From contig JAHHHH010000025.1 of NCBI GenBank assembly GCA_019359415.1, positions 17,441 through 81,440 of the forward strand: a stretch of DNA of 64,000 nt, read 5' to 3'. The notes under the pieces were generated by a model that did no database searches, was not told the origin of the DNA, and worked only from the letters and a program-made list of their open reading frames with translations. Below, piece by piece: positions 53,717-62,512 of this stretch. The DNA comes from Iphinoe sp. HA4291-MV1. GTDB taxonomy: Bacteria > Cyanobacteriota > Cyanobacteriia > Cyanobacteriales > Nostocaceae. How positions within the stretch are numbered: position 1 is the first letter of the stretch; every line of letters starts with the position of its first letter. Both the position numbers and the translations under genes were made by a program.

Positions 53717-54223
53717 TTACAAAATCTCAAACTCAAACTCCAAATTTTGACTGTTGAGAAAATTGTGAGTAAAATGATCTACCACATTCGTATCACTCAA
53801 TTCTAAATTGTAAAAATCTACAACTTCATACTCAAAATAAGGTCCAGCGTGCCAAGTTCCTACCTCTAACTTGATAAAGCAATTTCCTGGAATTCGGAAA
53901 GCCGCGATGTCTTCGTAAGATGGTTTATCTATATTATTATTAGGAGGACAAACCGCAATTAGCCAGTCCTTCCCTTCCAATGAACCTAAGCACTGAGTGC
54001 ATTGTACATGACGAGTGATGGTGTGAAATCTGCGTCCTCTGCGGTGCAGCCTCATGATGTAAAAGCGGGGAGTACCTTTGTCAAGTACTAATTGAGCATC
54101 TTCTACATCAAAGGATTTGCCGTCTAACTTAGAAAAAATCACTTGTCCATATCGACGAAAATTTTCTGGGGTTATCCATTTAGCCTGTAGTTGTTGCACC
54201 GTTTTTGATGTCGTCATATCCAA
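53717..54223 (-). CDS. Ureidoglycolate lyase (AllA)-family protein
   Basis: 168 residues, cupin fold. It starts with AKWITPENFRRYGQVI and has RFYIMRLHRRGRRFHTITRHVQCTQ, LIAVCPPNN, AFRIPGNCFIKLEVGTWHAGPYFE, the pattern of the ureidoglycolate lyase/hydrolase family, where LxxGTWHxGP is the signature. That enzyme ends allantoin catabolism by releasing urea and glyoxylate. No other allantoin genes are adjacent, so another cupin role is possible. The DoxX gene lies 79 bases upstream on the same strand and may be co-transcribed. Confidence 0.75.
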   Translation of the reverse strand: MDMTTSKTVQQLQAKWITPENFRRYGQVIFSKLDGKSFDVEDAQLVLDKGTPRFYIMRLHRRGRRFHTITRHVQCTQCLGSLEGKDWLIAVCPPNNNIDKPSYEDIAAFRIPGNCFIKLEVGTWHAGPYFEYEVVDFYNLELSDTNVVDHFTHNFLNSQNLEFEFEIL

Positions 54224-54302
54224 TCCGCTTGCACCCTCATTATTTTAACTTTGTTCCCTCTCTTGATTAAGAGAGGGCAAGACAGAGGTCTGTAAAAAGG
54301 AT

Positions 54303-54743
54303 TTACTCCAATTTCTGTAGTTTTTTGGGAATGAGTGACTTGGAAATGATAGAGGCTTGTTTGTCTAAATCTGAAGGTTGCGTGTACCACCAAGCCCAAG
54401 CAATTAAAACCGCCTGAAAAGGAAGTCTTATCACCTGTAACCAAGGTGAATTAGGTATATTGTCAATCGGAATATTATTAACCGCCATGTTGATATTTGC
54501 CGGAAAAACAGCAATAAAAAGAGCAATAAGCCCCCAAGCAGTAGCTTGACTGACAGGCGGGACTAATAACCCGATACCTCCCAAGATTTCATAAAAGCCA
54601 CTGAGATAAACTATTTGCAGAGGGTAGGGGAGTTGCGGCGGCACGATTCTGACATATTGGTCAGCAGATGTAAAGTGCGTTACTCCGGCTACAATTATAG
54701 ATACGGCAAGGATGACACGAAAGATTTCCTTGATATTGTTCAT
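54303..54743 (-). CDS. DoxX-family membrane protein
   Basis: 146-residue membrane protein with four helices (FRVILAVSIIVAGVTHFT, IVYLSGFYEILGGIGLLVP, TAWGLIALFIAVFPANINMAV, PFQAVLIAWAWWY). The segments THFTSADQYVRIVPPQLPYP and SGFYEILGGIGLL are typical of the DoxX/DUF4870-like subfamily common in bacteria. Function unclear; DoxX relatives are linked to quinone or thiosulfate redox chemistry. Located directly before the AllA-like gene. Confidence 0.8.
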   Translation of the reverse strand: MNNIKEIFRVILAVSIIVAGVTHFTSADQYVRIVPPQLPYPLQIVYLSGFYEILGGIGLLVPPVSQATAWGLIALFIAVFPANINMAVNNIPIDNIPNSPWLQVIRLPFQAVLIAWAWWYTQPSDLDKQASIISKSLIPKKLQKLE

Positions 54744-55323
54744 CTGTTACCTTTGACTGTATAATTACGTCCACTCCTTCAGTGTCTTTGCCTGGTATCA
54801 TTCCGTCCTCAGTCAACGGTGAGAAAAATGAACAGGTTATGGCAATGAGCGATCGCATTGGCGTTATACCATTTCACGAAATTGCTGATACAAATGGGAA
54901 TTGGGAACCCAGAACTGGGAACAAGGAACTCGGAAATCGAGCATTACCCATTGCGCATTGCCCATTTGTATCAACCTTAAAGTGAAACGGTATGTTTGCT
55001 CTTGTTGGATTAGCTGTTGACAGCAAAGAAAACCGAGAGCAAGATGAACCAAAGTTAAAGTTTTTCTATTTGCACTTGACTAAATCTATATATCACGTGA
55101 ATATATTTGCTTGATGTTGCACTAGCTCATCGTGTTCTTTCCTGGATATTAGCGAAGACACCTTGCCTGGTGAGTTACAGACGAGTCGATCTATCTCAAG
55201 CTGCAGCCCAGCTGCCTGAAAGAAACCTCGTACATCTTGCTGACGTGATGACCTCCCTAAAAACGAGTTTTTAGTGAAGAGAGTTCTGATGTATGGTCCT
55301 TCTATAAAGGCGACGAGTTATCT
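54744..55323. other. Intergenic stretch holding a MITE-like element
   Basis: About 580 bases without a credible gene. The main structure is the inverted-repeat element at 54866-54993 described separately. The segment from 55100 to 55320 looks like unassigned leader sequence, with AGAGAGTTC near 55278 and no clear frame. Confidence 0.5.
54866..54993. mobile_element. MITE-like element with 33-bp terminal inverted repeats
   Basis: Left end ATACCATTTCAC... (54866-54898) and right end, in complement, ATACCGTTTCAC... (54961-54993) agree at about 26 of 33 positions, both finishing GATACAAATGGG. The 62-base centre has AATTGGGAACCC words and no frame. GTT flanks both ends and might be a target duplication. 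Confidence 0.6.
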
Positions 55324-55713
55324 ATGTGTAGACAGCCATTGGTTTTAGTTGTAGAACAAGATCCATCCTATTTAGAACTTCTTAATTCCTACTTTAAGTT
55401 ACTAAATGTGTCGTGTATTTGTGCCAAGCAAGGAATTAGGGCTTTAATTTTAGCACAAACACATCAACCAGATTTAATCCTGCTAGATATTTCAATATCT
55501 GATTTAAGTGGTCTACAGGTTATTCATTATTTGAGGCGTAACCCAGAAACGAGAATGATTCCGATTATTGGAGTGACGACTTTAACAAAGGAACAAGATG
55601 GTAATTCCATTCTTCTAGCAGGGGCTGATGACTGCATTACCAAACCCTATCATCATCATCAATTAAAAGCTGCTATCCACTGCCATCTCAATCAGGTACA
55701 CTCTTACAGTTAG
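55324..55713 (+). CDS. Single-domain response regulator (CheY-like)
   Basis: 129 residues, receiver domain only. The acid pocket is VVEQDPSY (one acid replaced by Gln compared with DD), the phospho-acceptor is Asp58 (LLDISISDLSG), and the conserved Thr and Lys are in GVTTLTK and ITKPYHHH. The His run after KPY is unusual. Without an output domain it probably acts by protein contact or phosphotransfer. It overlaps the convergent DUF2294 gene by 26 bases at the 3' ends. No kinase is adjacent. Confidence 0.85.
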   Translation: MCRQPLVLVVEQDPSYLELLNSYFKLLNVSCICAKQGIRALILAQTHQPDLILLDISISDLSGLQVIHYLRRNPETRMIPIIGVTTLTKEQDGNSILLAGADDCITKPYHHHQLKAAIHCHLNQVHSYS

Positions 55714-56092
55714 CCTTAGGAATAATTTCCCGATTACGAACCTCTGGCAACGCTTCTAAGAAAACAATGATACCCGTACGACCAGTTGTTAAACTTGTAT
55801 TGCTCAACAAGTCTACTACTGGTTTTTGAACAATCTCCTCAATCAAATCCTTGATTTGTAGAGTCATGATTTTGTTCAAATCTAATCTCACTTGTTCAGC
55901 TAAAATATCATATCCCGAACTCAGAAGAGTTTGTTCCAGGAGAGTCACAGAATCTTCTATAGAGATTGCCAATTCTACATCGAAAAATTGGCAGATAATT
56001 TTACCAGGACGGTGCCCAAGCTGTTTACTGTATAGAGAGCGGATACGATTTGCGATTTCTCTTTCTAGTTGTCCAATAGTCGGTTTAGACAT
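55688..56092 (-). CDS. DUF2294 protein
   Basis: 134 residues from the ATG at 56092 (MSKPTIGQLEREIANRIRSLYSKQLGHRPGKI). The frame reaches 56206 but the upstream part is hydrophobic and unrelated. The DUF2294 family is widely conserved in cyanobacteria and Bacilli, with the segments GRTGIIVFLEALPEVR and SVTLLEQTLLSSG. It is thought to be involved in Na+-linked or transport stress, but is not characterised. It ends convergently within the 3' end of the regulator gene. Confidence 0.8.
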   Translation of the reverse strand: MSKPTIGQLEREIANRIRSLYSKQLGHRPGKIICQFFDVELAISIEDSVTLLEQTLLSSGYDILAEQVRLDLNKIMTLQIKDLIEEIVQKPVVDLLSNTSLTTGRTGIIVFLEALPEVRNREIIPKANCKSVPD

Positions 56093-56322
56093 TTCTGCTA
56101 ATGGTGTAAAAATAGTTAATCGTATGAGAATATAAATGATTGACTCATAAAACATGAATTTACTGGTGTGACGATAACTACACGCAAAGATGAAGAAATA
56201 TTTCATATCTTCTCGTTTGATCTAGTTTGATACGGATGCTCTTATACTCATATCCACTACCGGACTTTCACCGAACAATCTCGCGATCGCGAGATTGTTG
56301 TGGCAGTTAGGGAATAAGTAAA

Positions 56323-56958
56323 TTACGTTGTCCCAAATAATCTATCTCCTGCATCTCCCAATCCTGGAATAATGTAACCGTTTTCATCTAAATGATCGTC
56401 AATAGCTGTAGTGTAAAGAGGTACATCTGGATGGACTTCGGTGAAATGCTCAATACCTTCTGGTGCAGCGAGTACGCAAATAAACTTAATAGACATTGGA
56501 TTCGCTGATTTCAGCTGTTCAACTGCTGCTACAGCTGAGTTACCAGTCGCTAGCATCGGATCAACCACTAGCACATCTCGCTTATCTATATCCTGAGGCA
56601 CCTTAAAATAATACTCAACAGGAATGAGGGTTTTGGGATCACGGTACAATCCAATGTGTCCTACTCTTGCAGATGGTATGAGTTCCAGCATCCCATCCAA
56701 AATCCCTTGTCCTGCGCGTTGGATGGAAACAATGACCAACTTTTTATTTGAAGCAAGCACTGGGGCGTTCATTGGCGCAAGAGGAGTTTTAATCTGTTCA
56801 TATTTCACAGGCAAATCTCGCGTGACTTCATAAGCTAACAGCTGGCTAATCTCTTTGAGGAGAACTCGAAATGTCGCCGTGCTAGTTTCGGCTTTACGCA
56901 TCAGCGTTAGTTTGTGTTGAATCAATGGATGCTCGATTACTATAACTTGACTGTGCAT
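56323..56958 (-). CDS. upp: Uracil phosphoribosyltransferase
   Basis: Transfers phosphoribosyl from PRPP to uracil, giving UMP. 211 residues from the ATG at 56958 ([21 protein letters not shown]); the frame extends 15 codons upstream without need. The PRPP-binding loop is [11 protein letters not shown], and the uracil-binding end is [20 protein letters not shown]. It is also the third partner of the URC pathway whose other two genes lie at 35622-38281. Salvage is its normal role, so the link is only suggestive. Confidence 0.94.
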   Translation of the reverse strand: MHSQVIVIEHPLIQHKLTLMRKAETSTATFRVLLKEISQLLAYEVTRDLPVKYEQIKTPLAPMNAPVLASNKKLVIVSIQRAGQGILDGMLELIPSARVGHIGLYRDPKTLIPVEYYFKVPQDIDKRDVLVVDPMLATGNSAVAAVEQLKSANPMSIKFICVLAAPEGIEHFTEVHPDVPLYTTAIDDHLDENGYIIPGLGDAGDRLFGTT

Positions 56959-58058
56959 ATGTCTTATACGTTTTATTATGCGAATTAAAAAGGACTTGAC
57001 CAAAACTAGGGTGTAGGGGGGTAAGAAAAAATGTATGCTTTGTACAATGCCACATCCTTCTCCCTTCGCCCAAGGGGCGACGCCAAGGGCGAACGCGCAG
57101 CGTCTGGGCTACTGAGAAGGGGAGACGCAATCATGCGAACAAGTCGGCAGAGCGTTTCCCTTCGGAGTGGCTCCCCTTCTCGGAACCAAAGGGTTCAAGC
57201 CCCCACTAAGTTCTTTTTACTTGAGTTGGGGATTCTCTTTTTACTTTTTACTTTTTACTTGTTAAAAGCAAGATACCCCCCTTGGAGAGGAATTCAAAAT
57301 TAGAAATTATGTAAAATAAGCTCTGCCTCCACTGAATGGTCTATACTGAAAACAAAACGTGTCTAATACTGAAATTTTCTGTTAAAATCGCTGAAATAAT
57401 TATCAGGCAAGGGATTTACAGATTATCAATAAAAGTGTACTTAGTATCAATAACTGCGCCTAAGGCTGATAGCAAGACTGGGTATGCTTTTGAGGCTTTT
57501 AAACATTTTTTCTTGAGGGAACTTCAGTTTAAGGTCGGTACTGTCCAAACGACACTGGTTTATTCTCCGTAAGCCTGTTTCATCGTTCGGTTCAGAGTTC
57601 AGGACTAGCAAGCATCCTGAAGTGGGTTAATAACACTGTTTGTCTTACTAAAGTTATAATTCTTAAAGTTATAATTCTTAACATTACGTAATGAATTAAT
57701 ATAATAGGTAATACATTATTCTCAAGGCAGTCCCGATGAAAAAATTTCACCCTCCGGGTATGTCCTTGTGCTTCTCCTATCGGAGAAGCATTCACCCGTT
57801 TGCGTCCCTTGCACGTGTCCGGAGGACTCAGCGTCTCGGTTAGGAGAAAGGGGGTTCCCCCCGTTGTTCGCGAAGCGTCTCCGACAGGAGAAGGAACTGG
57901 CGTGGAAACCCCCTCTTCGCGACTGCCGACGCTCCTACGTCGCTAACGCTGCGCTAACACCGCCAAGCATGAAAATCTGGCTTTCCCCTACACCCACTTT
58001 CAAGGCAGGTCAAAACTTAATCTTCCCAATCAGGCTTACAGTAAAAGAGGTACCAGGC
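56959..58058. other. Repeat-rich region without a recognised gene
   Basis: About 1.1 kb. From 57055 to 57200 it is a GC-rich block with CGCCCAAGGGGCGACGCC-type palindromic words and CTTTTTACTTTTTACTTTTTAC repeats near 57236-57259. From 57336 on it is AT-rich with no frame I trust. A perfect 9-bp hairpin TGCTTCTCC-TATC-GGAGAAGCA sits at 57769-57790, followed by another GC-rich block (57837-57950). The frame from 57768 into the ferredoxin gene is an extension without a ribosome site. Confidence 0.5.
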
Positions 58059-58355
58059 ATGGGTAACATCACATTCGTTAAAGAAAACCAAGAAGTCATA
58101 GCGGCAGATGGTGCAAATCTACGCCAGAAAGCCCTGCAAAACAACATAGATATATATAAAGTGTTTGGTAAGATGATGAATTGTGGAGGCTACGGTCAGT
58201 GTGGCTGTTGTGTTGTCGAAGTCGTCGAAGGAATGGAAAATCTCTCATCCCGCACAGATGCGGAAAATCGATTATTGAAGAAAAAGCCTGAAAACTGCCG
58301 TCTTGCTTGTCAAACCTTAGTTAATGGTCCAGTTAGTGTGGTAACAAAGCCTTAA
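58059..58355 (+). CDS. 2Fe-2S plant-type ferredoxin
   Basis: 98 residues from ATG at 58059, which follows AGAGG at a good distance. The cluster ligands form Cys42-x5-Cys48-x2-Cys51 and Cys84 ([11 protein letters not shown] and RLACQT). Sequence and spacing are of the adrenodoxin/plant-type ferredoxin fold, but it differs from the main photosynthetic PetF proteins (no CRAGACSxC). It probably carries electrons in a special reaction. An upstream extension in the same frame is not convincing. psbM follows 142 bases downstream. Confidence 0.83.
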   Translation: MGNITFVKENQEVIAADGANLRQKALQNNIDIYKVFGKMMNCGGYGQCGCCVVEVVEGMENLSSRTDAENRLLKKKPENCRLACQTLVNGPVSVVTKP

Positions 58356-58497
58356 CGGTAAATTATTAGGAGTTGAAAGTCAAGGGTCAAAAAAGATATT
58401 GAACTTGGATTTTGAACCTGTAATACATAACTCGTTGAAGCCGGGATAATGGTATCCTAAGATTGTTTACTGGACATCATTGAGAGGCTTTCTTTCC

Positions 58498-58602
58498 ATG
58501 GAAGTTAATGATCTGGGATTCGTGGCGAGCATTTTGTTCGTTTTAGTTCCCGCTGTTTTTTTAATCATTCTTTACATTCAAACAGCTAGCCGCGAAGGGT
58601 AA
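58498..58602 (+). CDS. psbM: Photosystem II protein M
   Basis: 34-residue one-helix subunit at the photosystem II dimer interface. The sequence begins [18 protein letters not shown] and ends [10 protein letters not shown], matching PsbM closely over the helix. GAGAGGC lies 10-16 bases before the ATG. The gene is too short for most automated callers. A strong terminator hairpin follows at 58637. Confidence 0.93.
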   Translation: MEVNDLGFVASILFVLVPAVFLIILYIQTASREG

Positions 58603-58636
58603 AAAGATAGTTAAGACCTATTTTGTTAATGTAATG

Positions 58637-58667
58637 AAAACCCCTACATGATAAGTGTAGGGGTTTT
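58637..58667 (+). terminator. Rho-independent terminator of psbM
   Basis: AAAACCCCTACA-TGATAAG-TGTAGGGGTTTT: a 12-bp perfect stem with a 7-base loop, with the T-run in the stem and continuing GTTTAT. It starts 34 bases after the psbM stop. It can also serve the convergent universal stress gene. Confidence 0.85.
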
Positions 58668-58687
58668 GTTTATCAACCGCAGTGACT

Positions 58688-59545
58688 TTAATCTACCGTC
58701 CGCGCTAACAATACTGGACAAGTTGCATTAACTCGAACATAGTCAGATAAAGAAGCTCCCAAAAGTCGGTCTATATCGACAAAATCCTTAGCAATTGAAG
58801 GACGCCGATCTGGGGAACCGAGCAATAATAAATCTATCTTCCACTCATCTACCAAACGACAAATTTCTTCACCTGGTTTACCACTACTAGTCACACAACG
58901 AGCTTGTACGCCATATTTTTTAGCCTCTGCATAAGCTTTAGCTAAAACCGAATTATGTTCTGGACTAATTTCACTTATTACAGATTCCTTACCGCGTAAA
59001 TCTGTATTAATATTAGCCAGAATCAATTCTCCTCTGTTGATATCTCGTAGGAGGAATAACGCCAAACTCAAGCAATGTTTTGCGGCATCAGAGTTATCCA
59101 TTGCCACCATAATGCGGTTAACTTTTTTGACATATATGTCATCTTTTACCAGCAACATGGGGCGAGAAGATAATTGGAAAACGTACTGACTAACTGAGTT
59201 CGCTAAAATAGATTGCAACCTTTTGAGTCCGCGTGAACCCATAATAATCAAGTCAGCATCGATTTCGTCCGCTACTTCACAAACAACACGTTTAGGATCA
59301 CCTTGCCGCAAAATCGAAGAAACTTTGCTGGGATCTAAGTTCAAATACTGGATTGCATTAGCTAAAATTTTGCCGCCTTCTTCCCATTTAGCTGTCATGG
59401 CTTCAGCAGAAAATCGGTCGGGAACAACGTGCAAAACTGTAACTTTTGACCGTTGGATTGAGGGTACATCTGCCAAAGTTTTGAGCATTTCTTCTGCATG
59501 CCCCAATCCAGAGACAGCTAGCAAAATCTTTTCTATCATCATCAC
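58688..59545 (-). CDS. Double universal stress protein
   Basis: 285 residues with two UspA domains. Domain 1 (about residues 3-135) contains the ATP-binding motif GSRGLKRLQSILANSVS. Domain 2 (about 143-285) starts RIMVAMDNSDAAKH and contains LLGSPDRRPSIAK in place of the strict G-2x-G-9x-GS motif. Tandem Usp proteins act in stress resistance by nucleotide binding. Stands alone between psbM and the peptidase gene, facing psbM. Confidence 0.88.
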   Translation of the reverse strand: MMMIEKILLAVSGLGHAEEMLKTLADVPSIQRSKVTVLHVVPDRFSAEAMTAKWEEGGKILANAIQYLNLDPSKVSSILRQGDPKRVVCEVADEIDADLIIMGSRGLKRLQSILANSVSQYVFQLSSRPMLLVKDDIYVKKVNRIMVAMDNSDAAKHCLSLALFLLRDINRGELILANINTDLRGKESVISEISPEHNSVLAKAYAEAKKYGVQARCVTSSGKPGEEICRLVDEWKIDLLLLGSPDRRPSIAKDFVDIDRLLGASLSDYVRVNATCPVLLARTVD

Positions 59546-59995
59546 GTCTCGTTGTTCAGGTTGCTTTGGGAATTAGCCATTGGTCATTAGTCAAGAGTTA
59601 TTAGCACACTGATGAAAAAAACGACAAATGACAAATGACGTTGAAGTTTATTTATGCCTAGTTGAAACTTTAGGTAGCTAGGCTTCATTGATTTCAGCTT
59701 ACTCTCGATTTTGACCGATAAATTTAACGAATGATTATTAAATTTATTAGTTGTAATCTATGTTTACTGTTTTTAATTAGAACTAGGTTAAGTCTTGCAA
59801 AGAAGGACTGAACATAGCAGATAAATTTACTTTTCTATTTTAAAAAAACTTTAAGTTTTGTGCAGGGTGGACATTGCTAGCCTTGTCACCGAAGGGGACA
59901 AGGGGATAGGGGGACAAGGGGAAGAAAGAGTTAATAGACAATTATTTCTTTTCCCTCCATCTCCCCATCTCCCCTGCTCCCCCTCATCTGCTCAG
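59546..59995. other. Intergenic stretch between Usp and peptidase genes
   Basis: About 450 bases, AT-rich with a run of GGGGACAAGGGGA-type units (59890-59925) and a CCCCATCTCCCCTGCTCC tract near 59962-59979. These are short tandem repeats. No frame, no tRNA. It holds the Usp promoter and the end of the peptidase transcript. Confidence 0.5.
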
Positions 59996-62101
59996 TTACG
60001 CCGCAACTGCTAACCCATTATGCCTGAGCAAAGGTTCAGTACTGGGTTCGCGACCCCGGAACAATTGAAACACTTCCATTGGATGCTTGCTACCACCAAG
60101 AGCCAGTACTGTATCACGATAACGTTTTCCTGTAGCTTTTATAGCCTGTTCATCATCTAAGCCAGCTTCTTCAAAAGCGGCAAACGTGTCAGCACTCAAA
60201 ACTTCAGCCCATTTATAACTGTAGTAACCTGCCGCATATCCACCAGAAAAAATGTGCCCAAAAGCACATAAATAGGAATCCTCTGGTAGTGGCGGCAAAA
60301 CAGTTGTAGTCTTGGCAATGCGCGATCGCACATCCTTGGGAGTTTCATTGCCGCCTGGACGATAGCGGTGGTGCAATTCTATGTCAAGGCTGCTAAAGTC
60401 GATTTGTCGCAGCATGGCACTGCCACTCATGTAATTTTTTGCTGCCAGTAGCTTCTGGTAATAATGCTCCGGTAGAGGTTCACCAGTTTCGTAGTGCTTC
60501 GCCATACCGAACAAAGTTGGTCTGTCGTAGCACCAGTTTTCCATGAACTGGCTGGGCAATTCCACCGCATCCCACTCAACATTGTTGATACCTGCTGCAC
60601 TTGTATAGTCTACCTTGGTCAGCATATGATGCAAGCCATGACCAAACTCGTGGAACAAAGTCTCTACTTCATAGAAAGTCATGAGGCTAGGTTTGCCATC
60701 TATTGGGGGAGTTTGGTTACATACTAGATACGCCACAGGTAAGCGAGTAGTCGTGACTCCATTTTCTGTGACTTTGCCACGGTTAATACAGATGTCCATC
60801 CAAGCACCGCCACGCTTTTCTTCTGGACGGCTGTAGGGATCAAGGTAAAAGTAGGCAATTGGGTTACCTGTTTCGTCAGCAATTTGGAAGTAACGCACAT
60901 CCTCATGCCAAACCGGGGCTTGTCCATCATTCGGGTTGATAGTGACGCCAAACAGCCGCTGTGCCAACCCAAATAAGCCATCCAACACCTGAGGAAGTGG
61001 GAAATAAGGGCGTAATTCTTCAGCAGTGAAGGCAAATTTTTCTTCTCGTTGACGTTCTGCCCAAAAACTGATGTCCCAGTGCTGCAAATCGTTTGCTTCT
61101 GGTGCATTCTTAGATGCAGCAAAGGCTTTAAGTTCTTGCAATTCCTTCACAGCAGCATCATAACTGCGGGAGCGTAGTTCTTCCAACAAGGACTCTACTG
61201 CTTGCACATTAGGAGCCATTTTACTGGCTAAGCTCAATTCAGCATATGTTTTAAAGCCAAGTAATTCTGCTAGTTCTTGACGCAACTCCAAAATGCGTTC
61301 AATTAACGGGTTGTTATCCAACTCACCCGAAGAAGCACGACTGACAAAGGCTTTGTATAGTTTTTCTCGCAAATCCCGTCGGGTGCTATGCTGCCTGAAG
61401 GGACTGTAACTAGGGAAATCTAAAGTGATGCGCCAAGGACCATTTTCTGGTGTCGCATTTTCTTCTCCCGCAGTTCGTGCCGCTTGTGCTGCTAAACTCA
61501 GTAAGCTGGAAGGTAAACCGTCGATTTCTTCTTGAGTTGTCAATGTCATGCTAAAGGCTTTGGTTGCATCTAGCAGATGGTTGGAAAACTTGGTAGACAG
61601 TTCTGCCAACTCCATCACAATGGCATTAAAACGTTCCTTTGCTTCAAAGAGCAAGCCAACACCAGAAAGTTCCGCATCTCGGATAGCTGCTTCTACAATG
61701 CGCTGTTGAGCCGAGTCTAATTTTGCCCAAGTCTCACTAGCACGGAGTGCTTTGAAAGCATGATAAATTGGTTGGCTTTGGCTGAGCTTGTTAGAGAATT
61801 GTACCACTTGTGGCTGTATGGTTTCGTATGCTTCGCGAAGTTCGGAGCTATTTTTCACACCCATCAGATGGTTTACAATCGCCCAACTCCAATTTAGGCG
61901 TTCTGTTAGCTTTTCCAGAGGTTCTACTAAACCGCTCCAAGTCGGCTCTACATTAGCTTCTAAAGTAGCAAGTTCTTGATCTAGTTCTGTCAGGAGTTGG
62001 TTGAATGCTGGTACCACATTCTCTGCTTTAATCTCCTTAAAGGGAGGCAAACCAGAGCCTTTGAGTAAGGGATTATCTGAAATAATAGCATTTGTACTCA
62101 T
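59996..62101 (-). CDS. prlC: M3-family oligopeptidase A
   Basis: 701-residue zinc metallopeptidase that degrades short peptides in the cytoplasm. The zinc motif HEFGHGLHHML is intact, and the downstream Glu ligand is expected in NVEWDAVELPSQFMENW. The N-terminal half is the helical channel part of the M3 fold. Length and the absence of a signal peptide fit the OpdA/PrlC subgroup. Single transcript; upstream lies a 24-bp perfect hairpin. Confidence 0.92.
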   Translation of the reverse strand: MSTNAIISDNPLLKGSGLPPFKEIKAENVVPAFNQLLTELDQELATLEANVEPTWSGLVEPLEKLTERLNWSWAIVNHLMGVKNSSELREAYETIQPQVVQFSNKLSQSQPIYHAFKALRASETWAKLDSAQQRIVEAAIRDAELSGVGLLFEAKERFNAIVMELAELSTKFSNHLLDATKAFSMTLTTQEEIDGLPSSLLSLAAQAARTAGEENATPENGPWRITLDFPSYSPFRQHSTRRDLREKLYKAFVSRASSGELDNNPLIERILELRQELAELLGFKTYAELSLASKMAPNVQAVESLLEELRSRSYDAAVKELQELKAFAASKNAPEANDLQHWDISFWAERQREEKFAFTAEELRPYFPLPQVLDGLFGLAQRLFGVTINPNDGQAPVWHEDVRYFQIADETGNPIAYFYLDPYSRPEEKRGGAWMDICINRGKVTENGVTTTRLPVAYLVCNQTPPIDGKPSLMTFYEVETLFHEFGHGLHHMLTKVDYTSAAGINNVEWDAVELPSQFMENWCYDRPTLFGMAKHYETGEPLPEHYYQKLLAAKNYMSGSAMLRQIDFSSLDIELHHRYRPGGNETPKDVRSRIAKTTTVLPPLPEDSYLCAFGHIFSGGYAAGYYSYKWAEVLSADTFAAFEEAGLDDEQAIKATGKRYRDTVLALGGSKHPMEVFQLFRGREPSTEPLLRHNGLAVAA

Positions 62102-62184
62102 AGGTTTCGTGTGAGTAGCGCATCAATACGCAGTAAAAAGCGATTTCTCTTCATCTATCATCTAATGTAGCGATCGCTTCGCCT

Positions 62185-62237
62185 GCCCGTATATGCCCGG
62201 AGGGTTTCTGAAGGAAACCCTCCGGGCATATACGGGC
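62185..62237. repeat. 24-bp perfect stem hairpin
   Basis: GCCCGTATATGCCCGGAGGG-TTTC, loop TGAAG, then the exact complement. No mismatches and no T-run on either side, flanked by GCGATCGCTTCGCCT and ATCGC. It lies between the peptidase start and the end of the 80-residue gene. It could be a transcription terminator with an unusual tail or a mobile hairpin repeat. Confidence 0.7.
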
Positions 62238-62267
62238 ATCGCTTTCTCTATTGCGGATTTTCGCAAG

Positions 62268-62510
62268 TTAAAGGTGGTAACAACCGCACTCAAATAATAG
62301 ATCTCTTGCATAAATGCCTTGAACTAACCCGCACCAATTCGCTTCAGCTTTCGTGTTGCAGTTCTTTCCATCAGGAATTAGCCGTTCCAGCAAACGAGCG
62401 ATCCACGGAATAAACCAGATTACCACCAACACACCCAGTACATTAGATAATTTCTGTGAAACACGTTTTACTTGCTCTAAACTTTCTTTTGAAGGGTAAA
62501 TGATTTGCAT
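62268..62510 (-). CDS. Small hypothetical membrane protein
   Basis: 80 codons (MQIIYPSKESLEQVKRVSQKL...), with one hydrophobic segment near residues 24-40 (VLGVLVVIWFIPWIARLLE) and four Cys in the C-terminal half. No family is recognised. Its ATG (62510) lies only 2 bases from the ATG of the divergent hydrolase gene, which leaves no space for separate promoters outside the two genes. It is plausible but not secure. Confidence 0.45.
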   Translation of the reverse strand: MQIIYPSKESLEQVKRVSQKLSNVLGVLVVIWFIPWIARLLERLIPDGKNCNTKAEANWCGLVQGIYARDLLFECGCYHL

Positions 62511-62512
62511 TT

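Noticed and set aside
57768-58058. N-terminal extension of the ferredoxin frame
   Set aside because: It runs through GC-rich repeats and has no ribosome site; the ATG at 58059 gives a complete ferredoxin.
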